Positions 52,498 to 62,421 are shown, numbered from the stretch's first letter. The stretch is DNA of 64,000 nt from Ignavibacteriota bacterium (GCA_013285425.1 CP053447.1:1804001-1868000), one strand, 5' to 3'. A program made the numbers and translations. Notes: a model not told the origin generated them from the sequence alone.

Positions 52498-54723
52498 TTA
52501 CCATTGACTATCACCTTCACGGTTTTCATGAATTATTCTACCGCCGCTTCCGCTGTGAATTTCGCAATATCCGGGTGCTTTACTAATATCAATAAGATCA
52601 GTATAAGTCTTCGGACAGGCATCGGTAGCAAGTTTTGCATCCCCAAGGTCCATTGTTTCCTTACAGAATGTTGCCATCTCAACTCCATCAGCAAGTGTAA
52701 AGTACTTAAGAGGAAGTTTAAGTTCTTTATATGCACCTTCCATAAACATTGCCCAAATTGGTAACGCAGCTCTGCCTCCTTGTCCATACCAGTTAGTAAA
52801 CTTAACTCGATGATCATCAAAACCAACCCAAGCTCCGGCAACAAGGTCCGGTGTAACACCAACAAACCATGCATCAGAAAATTTTTGTGTTGTTCCGGTC
52901 TTTCCTGCTGCAGGATATTGAAAGTATCTTCTGACTCCTGCTCCGGTTCCATAGTTAATAACATCTGCCATCATATCAACAATTATTGAAGAAGTTTGAG
53001 GAGAAATTGCCTGCACAGATTCAGGTACAAACTCGTCTATCAATACACCGTTTCGGTCTTCAATTTTTAGTATTGAAATCGGATCAACATGCACACCCTG
53101 ATTAACAAAAGTGCCCATTGCAGAAACCATTTCTAAAGGCGTTACTTCCACTGTTCCAAGTGCAATTGAGGGATAAGCATCCATTTTAGATTTGATTCCC
53201 ATTCTTTGAGCAAACTTAACTACCTGATACGGCGGAGCCATATCTGAAATTGTTAATCTTCCGGCAATCACATTTATAGAATTTGCAAGTCCCCATCTCA
53301 AAGTTTCATAACTGCTGTATTCATTACCTGCATTAGATGGCGACCAGCCGTTATAATCAAATTTCTGATTGAGGACAGTTGTTGCCGGAGTATATCCATT
53401 TTCGATAGCAGTTGCATAAACAAAAGGCTTAAATGATGAACCAGGTTGTCTTCTTATTCCGGTTACATGGTTTAATCCTCTTCCGAAATCCTGATTTTCA
53501 CCTCCAACAAGTGCTCTAATCATTCCTGTTTTCGGTTCAATAACAACAAATCCAACTTCTACTTTTGCAGCAACTTTTTTAACAGAGTCAATAAAATCAG
53601 GATCATATTTCAGCTTATTATAAACTTGAGCTTTATCATTTTTTGATTCGGCAGTTTTATATCTGATATCGTTCTTAATTGATTTATCAAGAATATCAGT
53701 AAGCAGACTTTTATTACGATCCCAACTCCAGTTTTTATCAAACAATACCTGATAATCAGCAATATGCTTTTTTGCCGAGCGGTTAGCGATTCGCTGCATT
53801 CTCATATCAAGCGAAGTATAAATATTTAAACCGTCACGATACAGGTCATAACCATATTTATCTGCTAAAGCTGTCATTTGCTGACGGATATATTCAAGGA
53901 AATGCGGCGCATCAGATTTTACATGGCTTAATCTTTCTGATGCAAGCTGAATAGGCTGCTGTTTAAGTCTATCATACTCATCTTTGCTAAGCATATCAGT
54001 TTCGACCATATTATACATTACAACATTTCTTCTCTGCAATGCACTTTCGTAACGGGTGACAGGATCATAAATAACCGAAGACTTTAGTAATGCTACAAAC
54101 AATGCGGCTTCAGGCAGGGTTAAATCTTTTGCTCTTTTATTAAAATATACTTTAGAAGCTGATTCAATTCCGTAAGCACTTCTACCGAAGTAAGAAACGT
54201 TAAGATAAAGCTCTGCAATTTCTTTTTTAGTAAATGTTTTTTCAATCTGAACTGCAGAAATCCATTCTCTGATTTTTCTTACACCTTTATCAAGAAAATT
54301 TTCTCTTCCTTCTTTAAGCGAGTAAAGATTTTTTGCAAGTTGCTGTGTAATTGTACTTGCACCTTCGCGCAAAGAAAGCGAAAAAACATTTTTTATCATC
54401 GCTTTAACAAATCTTGTAAGATCAACACCCCAATGATCATAGAAATTTCTGTCTTCGGTTGCAATTAAAGCTTTCAAGACATAAGGCGGTAAACTATCAA
54501 TCTGAGTTTCAATTCTGTTTTCTATAAAAAACTGACCAATCAATTCACCGTCGGAAGAGAAAACTCTGCTTGCAAGTACCGGTTTGGGGTTCTCCAGCTC
54601 TGCCAGAGACGGAAGACCGCTAATTGTGTAAACTGCAAACAACAAGAAAATGAAAGTAACACTTCCCCAGATAATCCATTTCTTTTTATTGTTTTTATTT
54701 TTTTTCTTAAAAGATTTAGTCAT
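52498..54723 (-). CDS. mrcA: Penicillin-binding protein 1A (bifunctional)
   Basis: A class A PBP of 741 residues that polymerises and cross-links peptidoglycan. One N-terminal helix (about 17-38) is followed by the GT51 domain with the catalytic Glu in IATEDRNFYDHWGVD and GASTITQQLAKNLYSL. The transpeptidase domain has SxxK in QPGSSFKPFVYA, SxN in LANSINVIAG and KTG in AAGKTGTTQKFSDAWFVG. A short Cys-containing C-terminal tail follows the transpeptidase (CKETMDLG, DACPKTYTD). It lies upstream of the NfeD-type protease gene and downstream of lpxH. Confidence 0.96.
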   Translation of the reverse strand: MTKSFKKKNKNNKKKWIIWGSVTFIFLLFAVYTISGLPSLAELENPKPVLASRVFSSDGELIGQFFIENRIETQIDSLPPYVLKALIATEDRNFYDHWGVDLTRFVKAMIKNVFSLSLREGASTITQQLAKNLYSLKEGRENFLDKGVRKIREWISAVQIEKTFTKKEIAELYLNVSYFGRSAYGIESASKVYFNKRAKDLTLPEAALFVALLKSSVIYDPVTRYESALQRRNVVMYNMVETDMLSKDEYDRLKQQPIQLASERLSHVKSDAPHFLEYIRQQMTALADKYGYDLYRDGLNIYTSLDMRMQRIANRSAKKHIADYQVLFDKNWSWDRNKSLLTDILDKSIKNDIRYKTAESKNDKAQVYNKLKYDPDFIDSVKKVAAKVEVGFVVIEPKTGMIRALVGGENQDFGRGLNHVTGIRRQPGSSFKPFVYATAIENGYTPATTVLNQKFDYNGWSPSNAGNEYSSYETLRWGLANSINVIAGRLTISDMAPPYQVVKFAQRMGIKSKMDAYPSIALGTVEVTPLEMVSAMGTFVNQGVHVDPISILKIEDRNGVLIDEFVPESVQAISPQTSSIIVDMMADVINYGTGAGVRRYFQYPAAGKTGTTQKFSDAWFVGVTPDLVAGAWVGFDDHRVKFTNWYGQGGRAALPIWAMFMEGAYKELKLPLKYFTLADGVEMATFCKETMDLGDAKLATDACPKTYTDLIDISKAPGYCEIHSGSGGRIIHENREGDSQW

Positions 54724-54733
54724 ACAAAACTCT

Positions 54734-55456
54734 TTATTTCCAGTCTGTTATTTCAAATTTATCTGTAAACTTTCCATAGCAAGGATTGTCTATCCAGGAG
54801 CCAAGGTTAATATAAGTTCCCTGTTTGTAATTATAAAAACATCTTTTATGCAGATGTCCAAACAGAACATAATCATTACCCTGATCTATAAAATTTTTTG
54901 CAGCTTCAAACAAGCCATCTTCTTCACCGTAATCTTTTTTTGCAGTATAATCTCTGCTTGATTTACTTGTTCTGCTGGCAATTGCAATTCCAAGATCCGG
55001 ATGAATCAGTCCATACATCCATTGAATAAACCGATTGCGCAGTATTTTTTTCAGGATATTATAACCAAGATCATTTTTAACAAGTCCGTCGCCGTGACCA
55101 ATAAAAAATTTTTTATCATTCAAAACAAATTCTTTTGCTTCAGGATATAACTGAACACCGATTTCATTTTCAAAAAAATCTTTATGGAAAAAGTCATGAT
55201 TACCGATAAAGTAATGTACTTTAATTCCACTTTCGGTTAGATTCTGTAATGCGGTTAAAGTTCTGAAGTAACCTTTCTGATATACTCTTTTATATTCAAA
55301 CCAGTAATCAAAAAGATCACCAACAATAAACAATTCATTACAATTATCTTCAGCAAACTCAAGAAACTTAACAAGTAGTCTTTCTTTTTTAGTCTCGGTC
55401 TCTTTTGATTGGAGACCAAGATGTATATCGGAGATGAACAGATAAGTTTTATTCAC
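54734..55456 (-). CDS. lpxH: UDP-2,3-diacylglucosamine diphosphatase-like phosphoesterase
   Basis: A calcineurin-like metallophosphoesterase of 240 residues. The metal motifs are FISDIHLGL, FIVGDLFDYWFEY, FIGNHDFFHKDFF, FIGHGDGL and LFGHLHKR, in the order and spacing of LpxH, which makes lipid X in lipid A synthesis. It begins with GTG at 55456. Position 10 bases before the PBP1A gene links lipid A and peptidoglycan functions. A different phosphodiesterase of the same family cannot be strictly excluded. Confidence 0.88.
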   Translation of the reverse strand: MNKTYLFISDIHLGLQSKETETKKERLLVKFLEFAEDNCNELFIVGDLFDYWFEYKRVYQKGYFRTLTALQNLTESGIKVHYFIGNHDFFHKDFFENEIGVQLYPEAKEFVLNDKKFFIGHGDGLVKNDLGYNILKKILRNRFIQWMYGLIHPDLGIAIASRTSKSSRDYTAKKDYGEEDGLFEAAKNFIDQGNDYVLFGHLHKRCFYNYKQGTYINLGSWIDNPCYGKFTDKFEITDWK

Positions 55457-55527
55457 ACAGAATCGTTTTTGTTTACAGGAAATTTACAGAATACGAGAAA
55501 TAAATAAAACTCATCTTTTGTTCTTGT

Positions 55528-56646
55528 TTAATATTCACTATCAAACTCTGCCAGAAGTTTAGACTCAGGATCAGGTAAAATTGCTTCAACTTTCCTGCCG
55601 GTTGTAAAATTAAATTTGTTCTTTATTTTATCTATGAAAAAACTTTTAGTTTCAGATGTGCCATCTTTATAAAATATTTCTACATCAAGATTAAAATGAA
55701 ATTCCGGATAATTTCTTGTCTTTTGATCTATGTATAAAGTTACCTCTTCCATACCTTCATTGCTTTCTGCTTCAAAACTGTAAATAAAATAAATATTCTC
55801 TTTACCGTTGTAAATCCACTGATCAAAAAATTTAGTAAGGTCTTTACGCGAAATATTTTCACAAATTGTTTTAAAATCATCTATTGAAGCATTGGAATAT
55901 TTATAAATGTTATGATAGCTCTTCAATGCTTCAAAAAAATCTGTATCACCAATTTCATTACGCAGCATATGCAAAACCCATGCTCCTTTATCATAAATTG
56001 TTTCGCTGAACAGATCTTTTGGAGCATACAACGTACCATTAAAATTACTGTTAAACTTACTAAGCATTTTGGATTTCAATGCTTCTTTACCGTTCTTTGC
56101 TTCAGCATACAACGCTTCAGAATAGGCTGCAAAACCTTCGCTTAACCAGATATCATTCCATGTTTTTGGTCCGACAGAATTGCCCCACCAGTGATGAGCA
56201 AGTTCATGCACATAAGTGTCTTCAAAAAAATTATTACCACTAACGAAGTTATAACCAAACCCTGTAATTGTTTGATTTTCCATTGCGCCGTAATTCCATA
56301 AAAATTCTGCAATACCATACTTTTCTTTAATAAATGGATACTCTCCGAAAAGTTCTGATAAGGTTTTCATGTAATCTAAATGTCCTGCAAAATCAATTTT
56401 AGCATTATCAAAATGTTCAGGTAAAACATAATAATATATCTGCATAGTATCTTTTTCATCAAGACTGACATAGCTGTCAGTGAAATTTTTATATGGAGCT
56501 GAATAAACAGCAATCAGATACGGAGATATTGGATAGACAGTTTTGTAATGATAAGTTTTTTTATTCCCGCTATTTTTAGTTTCAATCAAATTTCCGTTTG
56601 AAACCGAAACAAACTGTGAGTCATTTGTAATTTTTATATCAAGCAA
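55528..56646 (-). CDS. M1 family aminopeptidase, catalytic part (frameshifted)
   Basis: The frame contains the M1 catalytic core: GAMEN in WNYGAMENQTITGFGYNF, the zinc motif HELAHHWWGNSVGPKTWND with the third ligand Glu in LSEGFAAY, and a short C-terminal domain with KENIYFIYSFEAES. The usable frame begins upstream at about 56676, where CCG TGT GAT encodes PCDEDPSDKALL, the conserved lead-in of M1 enzymes. It is separated from its N-terminal part (56634-57185) by a frameshift at a T9 run on the coding strand. Complete length would be about 551 residues, a short M1 enzyme without the ERAP1-like domain. Confidence 0.88.
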   Translation of the reverse strand: MLDIKITNDSQFVSVSNGNLIETKNSGNKKTYHYKTVYPISPYLIAVYSAPYKNFTDSYVSLDEKDTMQIYYYVLPEHFDNAKIDFAGHLDYMKTLSELFGEYPFIKEKYGIAEFLWNYGAMENQTITGFGYNFVSGNNFFEDTYVHELAHHWWGNSVGPKTWNDIWLSEGFAAYSEALYAEAKNGKEALKSKMLSKFNSNFNGTLYAPKDLFSETIYDKGAWVLHMLRNEIGDTDFFEALKSYHNIYKYSNASIDDFKTICENISRKDLTKFFDQWIYNGKENIYFIYSFEAESNEGMEEVTLYIDQKTRNYPEFHFNLDVEIFYKDGTSETKSFFIDKIKNKFNFTTGRKVEAILPDPESKLLAEFDSEY

Positions 56647-57185
56647 AGCCTTATCAGACGGATCTTCATCACACGGAAAAAAAAAGTAGAAGCTAAATCC
56701 GGTTCACTTATATTATAAACAAGTGAATTACCTTTTACCCAACCAAAAACAAATCCATCAAATCCACCTCTTTGCGGTGTTCCGGAATACTCTATCTCAA
56801 TTTTCAAAGTATCCAGAGAGACTTCTGTTTCTTTAATAAATATTCTGTTTTTCCTTCGGCTATATTCTGCAGGTTTGCTATTAATCTTAACAGAATAGAT
56901 CTTCATATTATCATAAAAGTTAAGTTCAATCTCTGAATCAGAATTGAAATAATTGGATTGATCTTTAACTGCGGTTAAGATTGCAATTCCATTTACTACT
57001 TTTTTATCAACATTCAGATCAATTGAAAGATCATAATGCAGTATGTCGAGGACTTTTTGCTGCTGGCTTACAAAATACTTTTTATCGTTATATTCCTTAT
57101 TTTTTTGAAAAGATTGAGGATAAACAGCTACAGTAAAAATTACAGTAACAATAATAAAAAAGGAAAATTTTCTGTAAAAAGTCAT
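56634..57185 (-). CDS. M1 family aminopeptidase, N-terminal part (frameshifted)
   Basis: The N-terminal portion of the same peptidase: a signal peptide (MTFYRKFSFFIIVTVIFTVA...), then the beta-saddle domain of M1 enzymes (LHYDLSIDLNVDKKVVNGIA, FDGFVFGW). It reads through EPDLASTFFF and then out of frame after a run of nine T on the coding strand (plus-strand A9 at 56677-56685), stopping at 56634. The typical family spacing A-x-x-[FW]-F-P-C would be restored with seven T in the run (or ten, with one extra Phe). The protein is presumably secreted or periplasmic. Confidence 0.87.
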   Translation of the reverse strand: MTFYRKFSFFIIVTVIFTVAVYPQSFQKNKEYNDKKYFVSQQQKVLDILHYDLSIDLNVDKKVVNGIAILTAVKDQSNYFNSDSEIELNFYDNMKIYSVKINSKPAEYSRRKNRIFIKETEVSLDTLKIEIEYSGTPQRGGFDGFVFGWVKGNSLVYNISEPDLASTFFFRVMKIRLIRLCLI

Positions 57186-57294
57186 TAAAGGATCAACTCA
57201 AATTATTAAAATTACTTATGTTAATTTAACCATTAGTCCAATTGTCAAACAATCGATATTTCAATATATTTCATTAAAGATTTAAGGATTTAAT

Positions 57295-58542
57295 ATGCCA
57301 TCTCAAGGTTCATCAATTTTAAGAGATACAATTACAGTTATTCTTGCCGGCGGACAAGGTGAGAGATTACATCCTTTAACTGCTGTAAGAAGTAAACCAG
57401 CCGTTCCATTTGGCGGCAAATACCGAATAATCGATTTTGCATTATCTAACTGTTTAAACTCAGGCTTTAGAAGAGTTTATGTATTAACTCAATATAAATC
57501 TGACTCTCTTAATATGCACCTTTATGAAGCCTGGAGTATTTTTAATCCTGAGCTTGGAGAGTTTATTTATTCTGTTCCACCGCAGCGCAAGCTTAACAAC
57601 GAATGGTATCTTGGAACAGCAAATGCAATTCATCAAAACTTAAATTTATTTTCAGATAAAAAAGCAAAATGGGTTTTAATTCTCGGCGGTGATCATATTT
57701 ACAAAATGGACTATCTGAAATTTTTGGATAATCATATCGAGAAGGGTGCTGATATGTCGATTGCTTCTTTAGAAATTCCTAAATATGAAGCAAGCCGATT
57801 TGGTATTGTCGGAGTTGATGAAAATTATAATGTAACTTCCTTTATCGAAAAACCGGCTAATCCTCCTGTCATTCCCGATAAACCTGATTATTCCTTTGTA
57901 AACATGGGAATCTATGTTTTCAATGCAAATATTCTTAGAGAAGTTTTACTTGAAATGGAATCAAAGAAGATGAAAAACCATGATTTTGGTCAACAAGTAA
58001 TTCCATATATGATACAGGCAGGACTAAAAGTAGTTGCATATAAGTTTTTAGATGAAAATAAAAAAAGTCAGCCCTATTGGAAAGACATTGGAACACTTGA
58101 CAGTTACTACGCTGCAAACATGGATTTGATCAGCGTAATACCAGAATTTAATCTTTATGATCCTGATTGGCCTTTAAGAACTTATCAGGTTCAGTTTCCG
58201 CCGGCTAAAACTGTATCTCACGAAGGTGAGCGTGTCGGAAGAACATTAAATTCACTTGTTTGTGATGGAACTATTGTTTCAGGTGGTTTGGTTGAAAGAT
58301 CGCTGCTTGGTCCTAATGTTAAGGTTAACAGTTACTCTTACATAACTGATTCGATAATTATGAATAATGTTGTAATCGGAAGACATGCAAGAATCAGAAG
58401 AGCAATAATTGATAAGAATGTTGTTATACCGGAAGGATGCGAGATTGGTTTTGATCCTGAAAAAGATAAAAAGAGATTTACAGTTACTGAAACCGGTATT
58501 GTTGTAATTGCTAAAAATCTGGTTGTATCTGACGGAAAATAA
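57295..58542 (+). CDS. glgC: Glucose-1-phosphate adenylyltransferase
   Basis: GlgC makes ADP-glucose for glycogen synthesis. The 415-residue protein has TVILAGGQGERLHPLTAVRS, KPAVPFGGKYRIIDFALSN, WYLGTANAIHQN, ILGGDHIYKMDY, the substrate-site FIEKPANPP, and the C-terminal beta-helix with VVIGRHARIRRAIIDKNVVIPEG. All standard catalytic segments are present. It is transcribed divergently from the M1 peptidase and stands alone. Other glg genes are not in the window. Confidence 0.97.
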   Translation: MPSQGSSILRDTITVILAGGQGERLHPLTAVRSKPAVPFGGKYRIIDFALSNCLNSGFRRVYVLTQYKSDSLNMHLYEAWSIFNPELGEFIYSVPPQRKLNNEWYLGTANAIHQNLNLFSDKKAKWVLILGGDHIYKMDYLKFLDNHIEKGADMSIASLEIPKYEASRFGIVGVDENYNVTSFIEKPANPPVIPDKPDYSFVNMGIYVFNANILREVLLEMESKKMKNHDFGQQVIPYMIQAGLKVVAYKFLDENKKSQPYWKDIGTLDSYYAANMDLISVIPEFNLYDPDWPLRTYQVQFPPAKTVSHEGERVGRTLNSLVCDGTIVSGGLVERSLLGPNVKVNSYSYITDSIIMNNVVIGRHARIRRAIIDKNVVIPEGCEIGFDPEKDKKRFTVTETGIVVIAKNLVVSDGK

Positions 58543-58753
58543 TTATTAAAAAACTAATTCATATTATTTTTTCATTGTTACTTTTCTGACTGAGAAATAT
58601 GAATCAGAATATGCCTTTTAACTTTCATCTTTGTATTGATAAATCTGTATTTAATCACATGCTCTCACAAAGTCATTTTTATTAAAATCAATTTGTTTTA
58701 ATTTTGTCCGGAATTATCCGTGATAAACATTTTTAATAATTACTTTATTCATT

Positions 58754-58951
58754 GTGAATCAGAAATTACAAACCAACTTAAAAAATCTGCCATCCTCTCC
58801 CGGCGTTTATCAATTCTTAAATAAGAATGGCAAAGTTATTTATGTTGGCAAAGCAAAAAATCTGAAGAACAGAGTTCGCAGTTACTTTCAGGAAAATCCC
58901 GGCTCTGCAAAAACCATTCACTTGTCAGTAAGATTGATGATCTTCAATTAG
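58754..58951 (+). CDS. uvrC: Excinuclease ABC subunit C, N-terminal part (frameshifted)
   Basis: The N-terminal GIY-YIG nuclease start of Uvr[35 protein letters not shown], beginning with GTG at 58754. The frame leaves the family after GSAKTIHL and stops at 58951. A single missing G at about 58924 (TTGTC instead of TTGGTC) explains the break: adding it gives [20 protein letters not shown] in one frame with the downstream part. Confidence 0.92.
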   Translation: MNQKLQTNLKNLPSSPGVYQFLNKNGKVIYVGKAKNLKNRVRSYFQENPGSAKTIHLSVRLMIFN

Positions 58952-60585
58952 TTGTTACCGATTCTGAACTTGAAGCATTGATACTTGAAAATAACCTGAT
59001 CAAACAATTTAAACCCAGATACAATGTTAATCTTAAAGATGATAAGTCATTTCCATTTATAAAAATTACCAACGAACTATTCCCGAGAATTTACGCTACA
59101 AGAAATGTTGTAAATGACGGCTCAAAATATTTTGGACCTTATACAGATGTAAAGAGTATGCGAACTTCGCTGAAAATAATAAACCAGATATTTAAAGTAA
59201 GAAGCTGCAAACTGGATCTTACCGAAGAAAACATTGCTACAAAAAAATTCAAAGTCTGTTTAGATTACCATATTAATAAATGCGATGGTCCTTGTGAAGG
59301 TTTAATTTCAGCAAAAGATTATAACGATATGGTTAATGAAGTTGTTAAACTTTTAAAAGGTAAAACAAATGAGTTAATAAAAGAATTAAAACTGAAAATG
59401 GAGGAAAATGTTACTAAACTTGAATTTGAAAAAGCTGCAGAAGTAAGGGATAAGATAAATCAGCTTGAAAGCCTTTCTGCAAAGCAAAAAGTTGTCAGCG
59501 ATGATTATGAAGACAGGGATGTATTTGCAATAGCTTTTGAAGGGAAGGATTCGTCCTGTGCAGTTTTTAACATTCGTGATGGAAAACTAATTGGTAAAAA
59601 ACAACTTAAACTTTTAATTGAGGCAGGTGAAGAGATTGAAGAGATTTATTCTTCTGCAATTAAATATTATTACGGTGAGTCAGCAGAAATTCCAAAAGAA
59701 ATAGTGCTTGAAGTAAAACCAACTGATGAAGAAATACTTATTGAATGGTTAAAATCAAAATCGGATAAAAAAGTAAAAATTACTGTGCCGCAACGCGGTG
59801 ATCTTAAATCGTTAATTAAGATGTGTAAAGAAAATGCAATACTTCAGTTAAAAGAAATTCAGCTTCAAAAGATGAAAAATCTTGGTAATGTTTCTTATTC
59901 CGTTTCTGCTTTACAAAGAGATTTAAGATTAAAGATCCTGCCAAAAAAAATTGAATGTTTTGATATTTCTAATCTGCAGGGTACGGATACAGTTGCAAGT
60001 ATGGTTGTTTTTGAAGATGGTAAACCAAAGAAAAGTCAGTATAGAAAATTCATTATCAAAACAGTTGCAGGTCCCGATGACTTTTCAAGTATGCGCGAAG
60101 TTATTGAAAGAAGATATTCAAGACTGCTTAAAGAAAATCAGCCGCTGCCTGATTTGATTATGGTTGATGGAGGTAAAGGACAACTATCAAGTGCGGTTGA
60201 GGTTTTGGATAATCTTGGAATTAAGAATTACAGTATAATTGGTCTGGCTAAAAGACTTGAAGAGGTTTATTTACCGGGCAAATCAGATCCTGAATTGATT
60301 CCAAAAACTTCATCAGGATTAAAGCTGCTGCAGCAAATCCGAGACGAAGCTCACCGTTTTGCAATTACATTCCATCGTGAGCGAAGAAGCAAGAGAATAA
60401 TCAAAACCGAACTAACCGATATAAAAGGAATAGGTAACGAAACTGCTAAACAGCTTCTTGAAAAATTCGGAAGTCTTGATGCCATAAGAAACAGCAGTAT
60501 AGAAGAACTGGAAAGTGTTATAGGCAAAAAGAAAACCCAATTGCTCAAAGAATACTTTAAAACAAATATTATAGCCATACATTAG
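58924..60585 (+). CDS. uvrC: Excinuclease ABC subunit C, main part (frameshifted)
   Basis: The remainder of UvrC, which makes the incisions on both sides of a lesion in nucleotide excision repair. It holds [42 protein letters not shown] (Cys cluster), the UVR motif region with [18 protein letters not shown], the RNase H-like C-terminal nuclease with [19 protein letters not shown] and [12 protein letters not shown], and a terminal helix-hairpin-helix pair ([20 protein letters not shown]). A gene caller would start at TTG 58978. Joined length is 610 residues, normal for UvrC. Confidence 0.95.
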   Translation, partial: VSKIDDLQLVVTDSELEALILENNLIKQFKPRYNVNLKDDKSFPFIKITNELFPRIYATRNVVNDGSKYFGPYTDVKSMRTSLKIINQIFKVRSCKLDLTEENIATKKFKVCLDYHINKCDGPCEGLISAKDYNDMVNEVVKLLKGKTNELIKELKLKMEENVTKLEFEKAAEVRDKINQLESLSAKQKVVSDDYEDRDVFAIAFEGKDSSCAVFNIRDGKLIGKKQLKLLIEAGEEIEEIYSSAIKYYYGESAEIPKEIVLEVKPTDEEILIEWLKSKSDKKVKITVPQRGDLKSLIKMCKENAILQLKEIQLQKMKNLGNVSYSVSALQRDLRLKILPKKIECFDISNLQGTDTVASMVVFEDGKPKKSQYRKFIIKTVAGPDDFSSMREVIERRYSRLLKENQPLPDLIMVDGGKGQLSSAVEVLDNLGIKNYSIIGLAKRLEEVYLPGKSDPELIPKTSSGLKLLQQIRDEAHRFAITFHRERRSKRIIKTELTDIKGIGNETAKQLLEKFGSLDAIRNSSIEELESVIGKKKTQLLKEYFKTNIIAIH

Positions 60586-60622
60586 ATTATTAATTATCTT
60601 AGCATAACATTATTTGCAAATT

Positions 60623-61369
60623 ATGACTATTAAAATTTCTTCTTCAATCTTATTGTTATTTATTCTTGTTTTTACTGCCTGCAAAAAAGAAATTAAAGAA
60701 GAGCCATTTGTTTTTAACGGAACTTCTTTTCTTGAACAGGTTACAGAAGCAATAAACGGAAATGAAGCAAGTAAAAAAATTTTTCAGGGCTTGCACAATT
60801 TTAACGTTCCGTTAAACAGTTACAATAAAATTCTTGTCGATAGTATTTTGATAAACAATATCAGATATTTTGCTTTACTTATGGAAAATCAAAATCCTAT
60901 CCATAATCTTTTTGCAATTGTTGATGACGAGCTAAATGTTTTATTAAAAGATGAATCTCTTAACGGTTATCTTAATTTGGATTTTAAAAAATCTGGTTCC
61001 AGAATTTTTGCTGTAATTACTGAGGATTTTATTTCAAAGGCAAGTGTAAAACTTAGAAGGATTTCATATTATTCTTTAGAACAGCATAACTCTGAACTTA
61101 CTTTCAGGCAATTCACTAACATAAACACTGATGAAAAAGAAGCCGAACAGATTATTACCGGTATATCTGATACCGCAATCGTTACAAATATATTTTTTAC
61201 AAAACCAAAAGATGAACGCAGCCTTAAAGATGTTTTTAATTATAATGCGGGACTTCAGAGATACTTAAGCAATAAAAACTTATTTGATTCACTAATTATC
61301 AGAGAAATAAGAGCTATAAAAACTTTTTCAAATAAAAATTTAATTACCGATACAACTAAAAAGTATTAA
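60623..61369 (+). CDS. Putative lipoprotein, function unknown
   Basis: I do not recognise this protein of 248 residues. The ATG at 60623 gives a signal MTIKISSSILLLFILVFTAC with a lipobox-like FTAC, followed by Lys/Glu-rich linker and a mostly beta domain (YFALLMENQNPIHNLFAIVDDELNVLLKDE). It is about 37 bases behind uvrC and 19 bases before the next small gene, so it may be in an operon with the EthD-like gene and sixA. No enzymatic motif is visible. Confidence 0.65.
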   Translation: MTIKISSSILLLFILVFTACKKEIKEEPFVFNGTSFLEQVTEAINGNEASKKIFQGLHNFNVPLNSYNKILVDSILINNIRYFALLMENQNPIHNLFAIVDDELNVLLKDESLNGYLNLDFKKSGSRIFAVITEDFISKASVKLRRISYYSLEQHNSELTFRQFTNINTDEKEAEQIITGISDTAIVTNIFFTKPKDERSLKDVFNYNAGLQRYLSNKNLFDSLIIREIRAIKTFSNKNLITDTTKKY

Positions 61370-61388
61370 CATCTGAAATTTATAATCA

Positions 61389-61688
61389 ATGTACAAACAA
61401 CTATTTTTTCTTCATAAAACTGAAGAAGACAAAGCACTTTCGCATTTTAATGATGTAATTATTCCATTGCTCATAGAAATTTCCGGTAAGAAAATCGAAC
61501 TTGCTGAAGTTGAAAGTAATCTGCTTCTTGACCAGAAGTATTCTTTTTATTGTGAAGCAGAATTCAATTCAAAAGATGATATGGATAAGTTAATGAATTC
61601 TAAAGCCGGCAAACAATTAGCGAAAACACTTATGGATTTTCATCAGATGATTACGGTTATTTCTATAAATTATGATCTGAAAAAATGA
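61389..61688 (+). CDS. Small EthD-like / dimeric alpha-beta barrel protein
   Basis: The product has 99 residues with a ferredoxin-like pattern: first strand QLFFLHKTEEDKALSHF, helix with VIIPLLIEI, a second strand and helix including FNSKDDMDKLMNSKAGKQL, and a final strand ITVISINYD. This layout, notably the S-x-x-G-x-x-L segment, resembles EthD and related dimeric alpha-beta barrel proteins. No substrate can be named. Its stop overlaps the sixA start (ATGA), implying coupled expression. Confidence 0.6.
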   Translation: MYKQLFFLHKTEEDKALSHFNDVIIPLLIEISGKKIELAEVESNLLLDQKYSFYCEAEFNSKDDMDKLMNSKAGKQLAKTLMDFHQMITVISINYDLKK

Positions 61689-62161
61689 ATCTTTACTTAA
61701 TACGACATAGTATTGCAGAAAATATTGCAATGGATAAGAAAGACTTTGATCGTGAATTAACCACAGAAGGTAAAACTGTAATTTTAAATTCTGTTAAAAA
61801 CTGGAAAAACTTCATAAAAAAAATTGATGTTATATTAACTTCACCTTTAATTAGAGCAGTCCAGACATCCGAGATAATATTATCTGAGTTTAAACCTGCT
61901 CCGGTTATCATTAAAGATAATAATCTTGGAACCGGCAGCCGTTCTTCAGACCTGATAGAATTATTAAATACATTGGAATATGAAAATGTTGCTGTAGTTG
62001 GTCATCAGCCTGACTTGTCAATCCATATCAATAATTTTTGTAATTCGGGCAGCCTGAGCATTGCTTTTCCTCCGGCAGCACTTGCAGGAATTGAGTTTGA
62101 CAATGCAATTAAATACAACAGAGGAAGATTGTTGTTTTTAATTCCTCCCATTCATCAATAA
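61685..62161 (+). CDS. sixA: Phosphohistidine phosphatase SixA-like
   Basis: A small histidine-phosphatase superfamily protein of 158 residues. The catalytic motif is LIRHSIAEN (RHS rather than the usual RHG/RHA), followed by RELTTEGKT, the second Arg in TSPLIRAVQTSEIIL, and the second His in VVGHQPDLS. SixA removes phosphate from His in HPt domains or PTS proteins. A hybrid kinase with an HPt domain is encoded at 63385-64000, though not in the same operon; any link is speculative. Confidence 0.85.
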   Translation: MNLYLIRHSIAENIAMDKKDFDRELTTEGKTVILNSVKNWKNFIKKIDVILTSPLIRAVQTSEIILSEFKPAPVIIKDNNLGTGSRSSDLIELLNTLEYENVAVVGHQPDLSIHINNFCNSGSLSIAFPPAALAGIEFDNAIKYNRGRLLFLIPPIHQ

Positions 62162-62205
62162 TATAAGCTGCATACTGTTTTTAAAATTTTCACAAAAACA
62201 GAGTC

Positions 62206-62303
62206 AAAAAAAAAAGAGGCACACAGTTACACAAATTATATACTGACCGCTGCTTCCTTCCGGACCTGACGGGGTTGGGTATTAACCTGTTAACCGGTGC
62301 CTT
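62206..62303 (-). ncRNA. ffs: Signal recognition particle RNA (small, 4.5S-type)
   Basis: The minus strand contains the universally conserved apical hairpin of SRP RNA, GTCAGGTCCGGAAGGAAGCAGC, at about 62240-62268, with the closing stem GGCAC (62301-62297) pairing GTGCC (62222-62218). A run of ten U (plus-strand A at 62206-62215) forms the terminator. The RNA is about 88 bases, the short bacterial type that binds Ffh. It lies between convergent sixA and the DNA methyltransferase gene. Confidence 0.96.
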
Positions 62304-62421
62304 AAAATTGTTGTATCGGGTTGCAAAAATGTAGAAAATAATTCAACAATACAAGAAACAAAACTTTTGAAGAGTTTTTATTATAATATCAAAAGCTTTA
62401 ATTAACTATTACAGCACAATT

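Noticed and set aside
52533..52964. A 143-codon minus-strand frame inside the PBP1A gene.
   Set aside because: It is a shifted-frame shadow of the transpeptidase domain, which shows all PBP motifs in the other frame.
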